Shown: in pieces, positions 34,645 through 43,380 of the stretch
Layout: each line of letters starts with the position of its first letter
Position numbering within the stretch: position 1 is the stretch's first letter
Source of the DNA: Rhodospirillales bacterium
Lineage (GTDB): Bacteria; Pseudomonadota; Alphaproteobacteria; ATCC43930; CGMCC-115725
Length of the DNA: 64,000 nucleotides
Direction: 5' to 3'
Assembly: GCA_947473305.1 (NCBI GenBank)
Contig: CANJCB010000009.1
Span: forward strand, 1-64,000
Position numbers and translations under genes: made by a program
The notes under the pieces: model-generated
Database searches by the model: none
Seen by the model: the letters and a program-made list of their open reading frames with translations, nothing else
What the model was told of the DNA's origin: nothing

Positions 34645-36249
34645 TCAGTAGTGAACAGTCAGATTGAAGAAGACCCGCATGGGCTTGCCCCGCTGGCTCG
34701 CGACGATCGGATGGACCGCCTGGGCGAATTCCAGCGTGGTGAAGACATATTCGTGCAGGTTCGCCCGGACGCCGCCGCCGAAGGACACGACCGTATGATT
34801 GGCAAGCGGGGCCGCGGGATTGGTGTTGAACACTTGGCCCGTATCCGCAAAGGCGTAGAATTGGAGCCCCTTGGCGAGGAAGTCGGGGACCGGTGGCGAG
34901 TAGCGCAGTTCAACGAGCCCAGCCCAGCCCTTGTCACCGGCGATCTCGCCTTCATCGAAAGCCCGGCCGAAATTCGAACCGCCCAAGGCGATCTGTTCGC
35001 TGGCGAGGAGCGGATGCTTGGACCATTGCGCAGTCGTGGTGGCCAGGATGCTGAAATCCTTGGGCAGCTGCTGGATGCGCGTCGCGCTCAGGGTATATTT
35101 CGTATAGACGCCGTCGGCCCCGGGGCGGGAGGCTACAGCGGTGCCGGAATGGGTGGCGCCCATGATCGGCAAGCCCTGATGCATCATGGCGCGCAGTGCC
35201 GTGATGCCGTCCCAGCCATCCGTCCGGTCATAGCTGAAGCCGCCCCGCAGAATGCGCAGGCGGTCGCGATTGAACGGCTTCACGGTGGCTTCGTCGGTCG
35301 AGACGTCGCGATATTCGAATTCACCCACCGCACGCAGGTTCTCGAGGCGCGAGCGGATGATCGGATAGGTCGTGGTCGCCGTATTTGCCGCAACCTTGCT
35401 GGTGACCAGGAGCGGGTTGAGAATGTCGCCGGGCTTTGAATGGGAGAAGGAAGAGGTGAGCCCAAGGGTCAGGCCGCCGCTGGTGAAGACCCCCTGGTAA
35501 TTGCCGAGGATCAGCCATTGCCGCTTGAACGGCAGGGACTGCTTGGCAGTCAAGGTGATCTGATCGCCATGGGACCCGAAGGCGTTCCAGGTGACCGACT
35601 GGAGCAGCTCTTGGGGTCCGATGAAAGGCGAACTGCGGTTGTCGTAGGTCGCGGAGACATTGAAGGGCTTGCGCTCGAGCTTTACGACGATAACGGAACC
35701 GCCGACTTCCTTAGGCGAGGCTTCGAGGCTGCCGCGTACAGTAAGCCCGCTGATGTCGTCGGCCAGCAGCAGCTGCCGTTCGATGTCATGGAGGCTGATC
35801 GGCACCACGTTGCGCAGGGGGGCCAGGAGCATCTCGACAGCTGCGCGGGCGGGGCCGATGTCATCGGCAAAAACGACCTCGGAGACAAATCCCTCGACCA
35901 CCTGGATCCGGAAGATGCCGCCCTCGATGGTCTGCGCGGGCACGATCACGCGACTCGTGACGTAGCCGGCGCTGCGATACTTGAGCTCGATCTCGCTCGC
36001 CACCTTGAACATGTCGGCGACCGTGACGGTCTTGCCGACGAGAGCGGTGTAGAAGGTCTGCAGTTCACCGGCGGGATAGGCGGTCGCGCCCTGGAGATCG
36101 ACCGAGTTCAGGACGAAGGTGAATTTCTCCGCACCCGGCGGTGCTTCGGCGGCGGAGCCCCGCGGCACGGTGATCGCCGGTCCCGCGGAAGAGACTTCCG
36201 GAAGCGCCGGCTGCAGTGAAGGCCTGCCTGGGTCGGCGGTGGAGGGCAA
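34645..36249 (-). CDS. TpsB outer-membrane transporter (ShlB/FhaC/HecB family)
   Basis: An Omp85-superfamily two-partner-secretion transporter, 534 residues from the TTG at 36249. One or two POTRA domains (FVLNSVDLQGATAYPAGEL ... GYVTSRVIVPAQTIEGGIFRIQVVEG) precede a 16-strand barrel that ends in the aromatic MRVFFNLTVHY. LGGSNFGRAFDEGEIAGDKGW carries the VRGY/RGF-like lid-lock segment. No signal peptide is encoded by this start. The frame is open up to 36324, and just before 36249 reads LPLVFQAQAQ, like the end of a signal peptide, but no ATG/GTG is available. The 5' end is therefore either mis-started or frameshifted. It secretes the TpsA encoded next to it. Confidence 0.88.
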   Translation of the reverse strand: MPSTADPGRPSLQPALPEVSSAGPAITVPRGSAAEAPPGAEKFTFVLNSVDLQGATAYPAGELQTFYTALVGKTVTVADMFKVASEIELKYRSAGYVTSRVIVPAQTIEGGIFRIQVVEGFVSEVVFADDIGPARAAVEMLLAPLRNVVPISLHDIERQLLLADDISGLTVRGSLEASPKEVGGSVIVVKLERKPFNVSATYDNRSSPFIGPQELLQSVTWNAFGSHGDQITLTAKQSLPFKRQWLILGNYQGVFTSGGLTLGLTSSFSHSKPGDILNPLLVTSKVAANTATTTYPIIRSRLENLRAVGEFEYRDVSTDEATVKPFNRDRLRILRGGFSYDRTDGWDGITALRAMMHQGLPIMGATHSGTAVASRPGADGVYTKYTLSATRIQQLPKDFSILATTTAQWSKHPLLASEQIALGGSNFGRAFDEGEIAGDKGWAGLVELRYSPPVPDFLAKGLQFYAFADTGQVFNTNPAAPLANHTVVSFGGGVRANLHEYVFTTLEFAQAVHPIVASQRGKPMRVFFNLTVHY

Positions 36250-36324
36250 TCGCTGCGCCTGAGCCTGGAAAACAAGCGGAAGTTGTGCAGACTCGAGCTG
36301 TTGCCAGTCTCGAAAAGGTTCTTA

Positions 36325-36789
36325 AACACCATTCCCCTACTGCTTGATTAAGGTATTTGGGAGGGGTGTTTTATGGGCAAATCACCCCAAAGGGGCGGCC
36401 GACCACGCAGTTGCATCCTCCCATAGAGTGCTACCGATTAGTTTTAGCTAAATCCTGACGCGAATAAAGCCAAAAAACCGGAAGTTGTAATTTGTTTTTG
36501 TACCTCGGCTGTCTCTCGCAACGGGGGATTGGCCTAGCCCACCTTTGAAACACGGAGATTGCTGCGGTTAGAGACCCCTAAAGGGAGAGACAGGACGGTG
36601 GATAGGCCTGTAGGAATCGAAGAGCCCACGCCGCGTGGTTGGCGAGAAGTCGAGCCCTCTCCCTCGTTTAGCCAGCGCTTGGCTTCTGGCTAGGCAAGGA
36701 ATAGGCTTGGAGTCGCGCGCAGCGCTCTTGACTGCCTGATGAGCGCCCGCCGGCAAGGTCCCGTCGAAGGACTCAAAGGGAGGGAAATC
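36325..36789. other. Gene-free divergent region, locally AT-rich
   Basis: About 465 bases between tpsB and the family-5 binding protein. A lower-GC stretch at 36330-36510 (with TTGATTAAGGTATTTGGG and runs of A and T) is the likely promoter area for the tpsBA operon. A short CCCC-AAA-GGGG hairpin (36385-36395) is present. I could not identify confident -35/-10 pairs or a known riboswitch. Confidence 0.4.
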
Positions 36790-38373
36790 ATGCAAGAATA
36801 TCGGACCAGGATTGCGGCCGTGGCCTGTGCAGCGGGCGCTTTCGTCATGGCAGGAACGGCTGAGGCCCAGACACCGCAGCGCGGCGGCACCGCGATCTTC
36901 TCGATGGTGACGGATCCTCTCGGGTTTAATCCCGCGACCCAGAGCAATCAGCCCGATCAGCAGGTCGGCTGCATCCTCTACCAGGGTCTCGTCCAGTTCG
37001 ATCACGACTACAAGCTCGGGCCTCTGCTCGCGAAGTCCTGGACGATCTCACCCGATGGCAAGACCTATACCTTCGAACTCAACAGGGTGAACTGGCACGA
37101 CGGCAAGCCCTTCACCTCGGAGGATGTGAAGTTCTCGCTGCTGGAGGTGAGCTCGAAGTTCCATGTCGTTTTCCGCCGCGCGGGCGACGCCATCGACACG
37201 ATCGAGACACCGGCGCCCGACAAGGTCGTGATCAAGCTCAAGAACAGCTTCGGGCCTTTCATGATCTCCATGGGCTGCCTGCAGGGTGGGGCGATCACGC
37301 CGGCCCATATCTTCCGGGGCACCGACGTCAAGACCAATCCCGCGACGCTCGCCGCGCCGGTCGGCACCGGCGCCTTCAAGCTCGGCGAATATAAGCGCGG
37401 CGACTACATCAAGATGGTCCGGAACCCGGACTACTTCGAGCAGGGTAAGCCTTATCTCGACGCCGTGATCGGCAAGATCATCGGACAGGCCGCAGCCCGG
37501 ACCGCCGCGCTCAAGGCCGGCGAAATCGACATGGTCCGCAACATCCCGACCAACGACAAGGAATCGATCCAGGCCAATCCCAACCTTAAGTTCGAGCTCG
37601 ACGACACCTCGGCGAACTCGCAGATGGTGGTCTTCAACACCCGGCGCAAACCCTTCGACAACAAGAAGGTGCGCCAGGCGCTCTATATGGCGATCGACCG
37701 CGACTACATCTTCAAGAACGCCTTCTTCAACATCGGCGAGATCGGCACGCAGCCCTTCAACACCTATATCGGCTGGTCGACGAACCCGGAAATCGACTAT
37801 CGGAAGATGTATCCCTTCGATATCGCCAAGGCCAATCAGATGCTGGACGAGGCAGGGTTGAAGCGGGGACCTGACGGCAGGCGGTTCAAGGTCGCGATGC
37901 TGCCCATCATGGACTATCCCGAGCACGAGCAGGCCGCGCTGGCCATCAAGAGCACCTGGGGACAGCTAGGCATCGATGTGACGGTGGAGGGGCTTGAGTC
38001 TGCCACCCACATCAAGCGCGTCTTCCTCGACGGCGATTTCGATGTGGCGCTAGAGGTCTTCAACGCCTATTCGGACCCGGCCCTCGGGGTCGTGCGGGTG
38101 TGGTCGACCGCCTCGATCGACAAGCCCTTCGGCAATCCCTCGGGCTATTCCAATCCGGTGGTCGACGATCTCTTCACCAAGGGCGAGACGGCTACGGCTT
38201 ACGAGGATCGGGTGAAGTTCTATCGCCAGGCGGCCGCCATCGTCGCCGAGGATATGCCCAACGGCCAGCTCCGCCAGTACCGCACCCCCGACGGCGCGAA
38301 CAAGAAGCTCCATGACCTCTGGAACTTCTCCGAGAGCCTGGGCAACTGGGAGCGGGCGTGGCTGGAGAAGTAA
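36790..38373 (+). CDS. ABC transporter solute-binding protein, family 5 (peptide/opine/nickel type)
   Basis: A 527-residue periplasmic binding protein. The Sec signal (IAAVACAAGAFVMAGTAEA, cut before QTPQRGG) is followed by SBP_bac_5 hallmarks: YQGLVQFDHDYKLGPLLAKSWTISPDGKTYTFEL, VNWHDGKPFTSEDVKFSL, KPFDNKKVRQALYMAIDRDYI and the C-terminal YRQAAAIVAEDMP. The AAAGGGAGGGA ribosome-binding site fixes the ATG at 36790. No DppBCDF-type permeases or ATPases are adjacent, so the gene is an orphan in this window; the ligand is unknown. Confidence 0.9.
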   Translation: MQEYRTRIAAVACAAGAFVMAGTAEAQTPQRGGTAIFSMVTDPLGFNPATQSNQPDQQVGCILYQGLVQFDHDYKLGPLLAKSWTISPDGKTYTFELNRVNWHDGKPFTSEDVKFSLLEVSSKFHVVFRRAGDAIDTIETPAPDKVVIKLKNSFGPFMISMGCLQGGAITPAHIFRGTDVKTNPATLAAPVGTGAFKLGEYKRGDYIKMVRNPDYFEQGKPYLDAVIGKIIGQAAARTAALKAGEIDMVRNIPTNDKESIQANPNLKFELDDTSANSQMVVFNTRRKPFDNKKVRQALYMAIDRDYIFKNAFFNIGEIGTQPFNTYIGWSTNPEIDYRKMYPFDIAKANQMLDEAGLKRGPDGRRFKVAMLPIMDYPEHEQAALAIKSTWGQLGIDVTVEGLESATHIKRVFLDGDFDVALEVFNAYSDPALGVVRVWSTASIDKPFGNPSGYSNPVVDDLFTKGETATAYEDRVKFYRQAAAIVAEDMPNGQLRQYRTPDGANKKLHDLWNFSESLGNWERAWLEK

Positions 38374-38410
38374 GCCGCGCGAATGGCCCTTAGGACGGAC
38401 GTGCGGCGGG

Positions 38411-39514
38411 TCAGGAAGCCAGGAGGTCGAGGAGCTTTGGCGTCAGCGTGGTCTGGTTGGCGGCGTACCAGGCGTTGTCGGCCAAGACGCTGACCGCAAG
38501 ATGCGAAGGATCGCTTGGATTGCGGGCTTTGAGCTCCGCCGGGACCTGCGCGGCGGCTGCGGGATTGACGGGGCCGTTGCCGAGAAGCCGCAGAAGCTCG
38601 ATCTGCTGGCCGGGATCCTGCATCGAGGCGATGAGCTTCATCACGTCCTTGCCCGCCGGATTGCCCTTGGGCACGCCCCAGGCGTTACTCTGCACGATGG
38701 CGCCATCCCAGGAGGGGGCAAACCGCCCCTTGCCGTCCTCGATCAGCCCGGTCGCCCGGGTGTTCCACAGGGTGCCCATCACCGTTTCGCCGTCGCGCAG
38801 GTTCGCCTGGCTTTCAGAACCGGTGCTCCAGAAGATGCAGTCCTTCTTGATTTCCTGAACCTTCTTGAAGGCGCGCGGCACGTCGATCGGATAGAGCTTG
38901 TCCCTGGGCACGCCGTCGGCCAGGAGAGCCGCTTCGAGCACGGCCGGAAGGTCGCGGCGGAACGAGCGCTTGCCGGGAAACTCCTTCACGTTCCAGAAAT
39001 CCGCCCAGGTCTGCGGCTTCTTGCCGGGAAACTTGGTCGTGTCGTAGACGATAAGCGTGCTGTAGATGTAGCCCGCGACGCCGTATTCATTGGCCAGTCC
39101 CGGCAGCACCTTGTTCTTGTCGACGATCGAATAGTCGATTTTCTCGAGCATGCCCAAAGGACCAAGCTCGATCGCGACGCCCAAGGTGGTGTCCATCACG
39201 TCCCAACTGACCTTTTTCGCATCCATCATCGCGCGGATCTTGCCGACCGACGGACCCGTGCCATCGAAGGCGACCTTGATGCCCGTGGCCTTTTCGAAAG
39301 GCTCGGCATAGGCCTTCTTATAGTGGGTGGTCGCGTCGCCGCCCCAATTGCAGAACACGATCTCGGAAGCCGCTCGCGCTTCGCCCGAGGAAAGGGCCAC
39401 CGGCCCCGCGGCGCCGAGCAGCGTGGCAATCTTCATGAACGCCCGGCGGTCGATTTTGCCGGCGGCAAGTTTCTCTTCGGCGAGGACCAGACAATCTGCG
39501 GCAAAATTATCCAT
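38411..39514 (-). CDS. Orphan PotD-like solute-binding protein (paralog A)
   Basis: A 367-residue extracellular binding protein of the spermidine/putrescine group. It has an unusually long N-region (MDNFAADCLVLAEEKLAAGK) before a twin-arginine signal, IDRRAFMKIATLLGAAG, cut near ARA|ASE. The mature part starts EIVFCNWGGDATTHYKKAYAEPFEKATGIKV. It is the same length as, and highly similar throughout to, the protein at 56360-57463, including WDVMDTT, KLYPIDVPRAFKK and SNAWGVPKGNP. No permease or ATPase adjoins it. The start at 39514 has GGAGAG upstream. Confidence 0.9.
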   Translation of the reverse strand: MDNFAADCLVLAEEKLAAGKIDRRAFMKIATLLGAAGPVALSSGEARAASEIVFCNWGGDATTHYKKAYAEPFEKATGIKVAFDGTGPSVGKIRAMMDAKKVSWDVMDTTLGVAIELGPLGMLEKIDYSIVDKNKVLPGLANEYGVAGYIYSTLIVYDTTKFPGKKPQTWADFWNVKEFPGKRSFRRDLPAVLEAALLADGVPRDKLYPIDVPRAFKKVQEIKKDCIFWSTGSESQANLRDGETVMGTLWNTRATGLIEDGKGRFAPSWDGAIVQSNAWGVPKGNPAGKDVMKLIASMQDPGQQIELLRLLGNGPVNPAAAAQVPAELKARNPSDPSHLAVSVLADNAWYAANQTTLTPKLLDLLAS

Positions 39515-39611
39515 GGGGCGCTCTCCAAAGGCTGCTGTCGATGAAGGGATTCCTGCAATGTCAGGGTCGTGACTGAACGAATATTTTATTCTGTTCCTGT
39601 TTGCCGGTGAG

Positions 39612-40994
39612 TCAAGCGCCTGCCGACCGTCCGGCAATCGAACCCAAGGCCACCGCCGTCAGCAGCCCGTTGCCGGATAGATAGCCCGAGGCCTCCGGAC
39701 CGGAGACACCGCAGGCGGCTCCCCCGGCGGCGAAAAGGTTCGGGACGACACCGCCGGCCGCCAGACGTACGCGCGCCTTATCGTCCACCGCCAAACCGCC
39801 CTGGGTATGGAACAGCGCGCCGGTGACCCGCACCGCGCGGTAGGGCGCTTGAAGTTGCGGCACGCCGGTGAAGTCACGGCCAAAGGCGTCCTTGGCTCCC
39901 GTCTCCTTCAGCTTGCCCACTGCGACATGGGTTGCCGCGAGTACGTCGGCGGGCAGCCCGCAGCGGCCGGCTAAATCTGCGATGCTGTCGGCAGCGAGGA
40001 TGGCGCCGGTGGCCTCGGCCTGGCGGAAATCTTCGAACTGGCGGGCGATCGCGGCGATGCGGCTATCGAACACCGTCCAGGCGACACCGCCGGGCTGCGC
40101 GAGCACAGTCGCCCCCTGTTCCGAATAGCCCGCCGCCTCGTTGGAGAAGCGCTCGCCGGTGCCGTTCACCTGAAAGCCGCCTTCGGTGATCGTCGCCCAG
40201 GTGATCAGGATGCCGGCGGGATGCGCCACCGACCCGTGGCCCTGATGGCCGGAGAGATGCCGCGTCTCAGCCCCCAGCGCCGCGCCCCAGAGCAGCGCGT
40301 CGCCTTGATTGCCGGGATGGCCGAAATAGAGCGCATCGGCCATCTGCGGGATATGCGCGGCGACCATCGCCTTGTTGCCGCCATAGCCGTTGCAGGCGAG
40401 CACCAGAGCATCGCAGCCGATCCGCTCGCGGCTGCCGTCCGGGCGCTCGATTTCGACGCCCGTAATGCCTTGGGCGCTGCCCACCAAAGAGATCACGCGG
40501 GCGTTGCAGATGATCTCCACGCCGGCAGCCTCGGCGGCGGCGTGGAGACGGTCGATCACCTCCTGGCCCGAGCGGCTGGGCAGGCCGTGCATGCGCAACG
40601 CCGTATGGCCGGGATAGCGGAAGTCGGTGACAAGGGAGAAGTCCAGCCCATGCGCGTCGTGCAGCCATTCGAGAGTGGGTCCGATTTCCCGGCTGACCAG
40701 GTCGACCAGCGTCGCATCGGCGGTGTCATGCGCCTTGTGCTGGATGTCGGCGGCGAAGCGGGCAGGGCTGTCCTCTACTCCGGCGGATGCCTGCCAGCGG
40801 GTGCCGGCGGCCGGGATCAGACCCGCTGAGAGGGCCGTGGAGCCGCGCGGCAGCGCATCACGTTCGATCACCAGAACCTCGACGCCGGACTGTCGCGCGC
40901 GCAGCGCCGCCACCATGCCGGCCGCACCGCCTCCGACGACGACGAGGGGAAAGCCGATCTCGAAGGCGGCTTCGTCCGGCGGCATGATGCTCAT
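39612..40994 (-). CDS. FAD-dependent oxidoreductase, fumarate reductase/KsdD-like
   Basis: A 460-residue flavoprotein of the FAD_binding_2 group. The N-terminus has FPLVVVGGGAAGMVAALRARQSGVEVLVIERDALPRGSTALSAGLIPAAG, a flavin loop and capping domain follow, and the C-terminus ends TQGGLAVDDKARV...NLFAAGGAACGVSGPEASGYLSGNGLLTAVALG. Members reduce or oxidise C-C double bonds (fumarate, 3-ketosteroids, tricarballylate). The ATG at 40994 overlaps the stop of the upstream ATPase gene, so it is the last gene of the Liv-type operon and probably acts on the imported compound (inference). Confidence 0.85.
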   Translation of the reverse strand: MSIMPPDEAAFEIGFPLVVVGGGAAGMVAALRARQSGVEVLVIERDALPRGSTALSAGLIPAAGTRWQASAGVEDSPARFAADIQHKAHDTADATLVDLVSREIGPTLEWLHDAHGLDFSLVTDFRYPGHTALRMHGLPSRSGQEVIDRLHAAAEAAGVEIICNARVISLVGSAQGITGVEIERPDGSRERIGCDALVLACNGYGGNKAMVAAHIPQMADALYFGHPGNQGDALLWGAALGAETRHLSGHQGHGSVAHPAGILITWATITEGGFQVNGTGERFSNEAAGYSEQGATVLAQPGGVAWTVFDSRIAAIARQFEDFRQAEATGAILAADSIADLAGRCGLPADVLAATHVAVGKLKETGAKDAFGRDFTGVPQLQAPYRAVRVTGALFHTQGGLAVDDKARVRLAAGGVVPNLFAAGGAACGVSGPEASGYLSGNGLLTAVALGSIAGRSAGA

Positions 40995-41695
40995 GACATG
41001 CCGAGGTAGGCGCGTTTCAATTCGGGATCGTTTGCCAGCGCCGCTGCCTCGCCGCTGAGCGCCACCGACCCGTTCTCCAGGATCAGGGCGTGGTCCGCGA
41101 TCTCCAGCGACTGGATGACGTTCTGCTCCACCAGCATGATCGTCAATCCCTCGCCGTTGAGCCGTCGGATGAGCTGGAACATCTCCTCGACCAGCAGAGG
41201 TGACAGGCCGAGCGACGGCTCGTCCAGGATCAGCAATCTCGGTTCGGCCATCAAGCCGCGGCCGATGGCGAGCATCTGCTGCTCCCCGCCCGAGAGCGTG
41301 CCGCCGAGTTGGGCGATCCTTTCGCGCAGGCGGGGGAAGAGGTCGAGAACATGTTCGAGGTTGCGAGCCCGGTTGGCTTTGCCGCGCCGATAGCTGCCCA
41401 GGATCAGGTTGTCGCGCACCGTCATGTCGGGGAAGATTCGGCGTCCCTCCGGCACATGGATCAGTCCGGCCTCGACGACCCGCGGGGCCTGCCACCTGTC
41501 GATCCGCTCGCCGCAGAAGGCGATCTCTCCGGCGCTCGCTGGCAGCACGCCCGAAAGCGCCTTGTTCAGCGTGGTCTTGCCCACGCCGTTGGCTCCGAGC
41601 ACGGCGAGAATTTCGCCCTGGGAGACGGTGAAATCCAGCCCGCGCAGCACTTCCACGCCGTCATAGCCCGCCCGCAGGCCGCGCACCTCAAGCAC
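40991..41695 (-). CDS. Branched-chain-amino-acid-type ABC transporter ATPase, LivF-like
   Basis: A 234-residue ATPase. Walker A is GANGVGKTT, signature LSGGEQQMLAIGRGLMAEP, Walker B LLILDEPSLGLSP, switch His-like residue in MLVEQNV (Gln/Asn as in LivF). The GTG at 41695 is chosen because AGGAGG lies six bases before it and the product has the usual LivF length; an ATG at 41728 would overlap the upstream gene by 41 bases. The stop is overlapped by the flavoprotein start. It works with LivG-, LivM- and LivH-like proteins. Confidence 0.9.
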   Translation of the reverse strand: MLEVRGLRAGYDGVEVLRGLDFTVSQGEILAVLGANGVGKTTLNKALSGVLPASAGEIAFCGERIDRWQAPRVVEAGLIHVPEGRRIFPDMTVRDNLILGSYRRGKANRARNLEHVLDLFPRLRERIAQLGGTLSGGEQQMLAIGRGLMAEPRLLILDEPSLGLSPLLVEEMFQLIRRLNGEGLTIMLVEQNVIQSLEIADHALILENGSVALSGEAAALANDPELKRAYLGMS

Positions 41696-42428
41696 CGCCG
41701 GCCTCCTGCATGCGGGCGGCGGCGCCATGGCCGAGATAGGCTTCGATCACCTGCGCGTCGCGGCAGACCTGCTCGGGCGTGCCTTCGGCGATCTTCCGGC
41801 CTTGCGCCATGACGGTGATTTCCTCGCAGAGCGCCATCACCGCCTGCATCACATGCTCGATCATCAGGATGGTCACTCCGCCGGCGCGGATCTCCTGGAT
41901 CACCGGCAGGATGTCGCGGATCTCCGAGGGATTGAGCCCGGCCAGCACCTCGTCGAGCAGAAGAAGCTCGGGCTCGGTGGCCAGCGCGCGGGCGAGTTCG
42001 AGGCGTTTGCGGCCGCCGACCGTCAGCGCGCCGGCGGGCTGATCCAGCATCGCGCCGAGCCCGACCCGACGCGCCACCGTCTCGGCGCGGGCGCCGGCCT
42101 CGCGCGGATCGGCATGACGCATATAGGCGCCGACGGCGATGTTCTCCACCACGGAGAGGCCGGCGAAGGGCTGTACGATCTGGAAGGTGCGGGCGATGCC
42201 ACGGCGGGCGCGCAGATGCGCCTTCTCTTGGGTGATGTCCTCGCCCCGGAAGCGTACTCTGCCCTTGTCGGGGGAGATGAAGCCCGAGATCACCCCGAAC
42301 ATGGTCGTCTTGCCCGCGCCGTTCGGTCCGATGAGCCCGGTGATCGATCCCTCGGCGACGGAAAGCGATATGCTGTCCAGTGCCCGCACGCCGCCGAAGC
42401 TGCGCGAGATCGCGGTGGCTTCAAGCAC
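41688..42428 (-). CDS. Branched-chain-amino-acid-type ABC transporter ATPase, LivG-like
   Basis: A 246-residue ATPase. Walker A is GPNGAGKTT, the Liv-specific region is RRGIARTFQIVQPF, the signature is LTVGGRKRLELARALATEP (LSGG replaced by TVGG, as often in LivG), Walker B LLLLDEVLAGLNPSE and the switch His is in MIEHVMQ. The GTG at 42428 has GGGAG eight bases upstream and overlaps the permease stop by eight bases, exactly like the next junction. It energises the Liv-type importer. Confidence 0.9.
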   Translation of the reverse strand: MLEATAISRSFGGVRALDSISLSVAEGSITGLIGPNGAGKTTMFGVISGFISPDKGRVRFRGEDITQEKAHLRARRGIARTFQIVQPFAGLSVVENIAVGAYMRHADPREAGARAETVARRVGLGAMLDQPAGALTVGGRKRLELARALATEPELLLLDEVLAGLNPSEIRDILPVIQEIRAGGVTILMIEHVMQAVMALCEEITVMAQGRKIAEGTPEQVCRDAQVIEAYLGHGAAARMQEAGGA

Positions 42429-43380
42429 GGTGCCGGCTCCCGCGATAACGCCGCCAGGCCCCGACGATGCCGGAGGGGGCAAAGGCGATGGCGGCGACGA
42501 GCAGCAGGCCGAAGGTCACGAGATCGATCCCGGTGATCTGGCCGGCCAAGCCCTTGGTGAGTTCACCCAGCCCGTGCAGCGCGAGCGCCCCGATCACGGG
42601 ACCCGCGACCGTGCCGACGCCGCCAATGATCGAGGCGAGGAGAGCCTCGACGGAAATCCAGGTGCCGTAGCCGATCTGCGAATCGATATAGAGGAAATAC
42701 TGCGCGTAGAAGACGCCCGCCGCCGCGGTGATCGCCGCCGAGAGCGTGATCGCGCGCAGCTTGGTTGCGACGATGTCCACGCCGAGTGCGCGCGCGGCAT
42801 CCTCGTTCTCGCGCACCGCGACAAGCTGGGCGCCGAAGCGCGAGCGGGTGATGTGCCGCGTGCCGAGCAGCACCAGCGCCACCAGGGCGATGGCGATCCA
42901 GGCGAAGACCGCGCGTGAGGTGAATTGAAAGGCCTCGGCGCCCGGTTGCAGCTTGAGCAGCAGCCCGGAGGCGCCGCCGGTGAAATCGAGCGCATTGGCG
43001 AGAATCCGCATGACCTCGGCGAAGGCCAAGGTCACCAGCGCGAAATAGGAGCCGCGCAGCCGGGCGCGGAAGACCATCGCGCCGATCGCCCAGCCCACCA
43101 AGGCGCCGGCGAGGATGCCGATCGGCGCCGTTGCCCAAGCGTTCCAGCCGAGGCGAAGCTGCAGCAGTTCCGTCACATAGGCGCCGGTCCCGAAAAAAGC
43201 GGCATGGCCGAAGGAGATCTGTCCGCCGATCCCGCCCAGGATGTTCCACCCCTGCGCGGCCAAGGCCACGATCAGGGCGGTGACGAGAAAGTTGATGACC
43301 AGATTGGAGGCTACCGCGGGGACCACCGCCAGCACCGCGAGCAGCACCAGCAGCAAACGCAGGTCATCGCGTCCCTTCAT
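42421..43380 (-). CDS. Branched-chain-amino-acid-type ABC transporter permease, LivM-like
   Basis: A 319-residue permease with about eight to ten membrane segments, beginning LRLLLVLLAVLAVVPAVASN. LivM marks are GWNILGGIGGQISFGHAAFFGTGAYVT and the cytoplasmic loop RENEDAARALGVDIVATKLRAI. Its ATG overlaps the stop of the LivH-like gene (ATGA). Confidence 0.9.
   Translation of the reverse strand: MKGRDDLRLLLVLLAVLAVVPAVASNLVINFLVTALIVALAAQGWNILGGIGGQISFGHAAFFGTGAYVTELLQLRLGWNAWATAPIGILAGALVGWAIGAMVFRARLRGSYFALVTLAFAEVMRILANALDFTGGASGLLLKLQPGAEAFQFTSRAVFAWIAIALVALVLLGTRHITRSRFGAQLVAVRENEDAARALGVDIVATKLRAITLSAAITAAAGVFYAQYFLYIDSQIGYGTWISVEALLASIIGGVGTVAGPVIGALALHGLGELTKGLAGQITGIDLVTFGLLLVAAIAFAPSGIVGAWRRYRGSRHRA

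Noticed and set aside
36373-36440. Possible cyclic-di-GMP or other riboswitch in the tpsB/SBP5 gap
   Set aside because: A GGGCAAA and a CCCC-AAA-GGGG hairpin looked suggestive, but the conserved GACGCAAAGCC-type half is missing and the orientation does not fit the tps operon.
39612-41495. A 627-codon version of the fumarate-reductase-like flavoprotein
   Set aside because: The extra N-terminus is the shadow of the LivF-like ATPase; the FAD motif starts just after ATG 40994.
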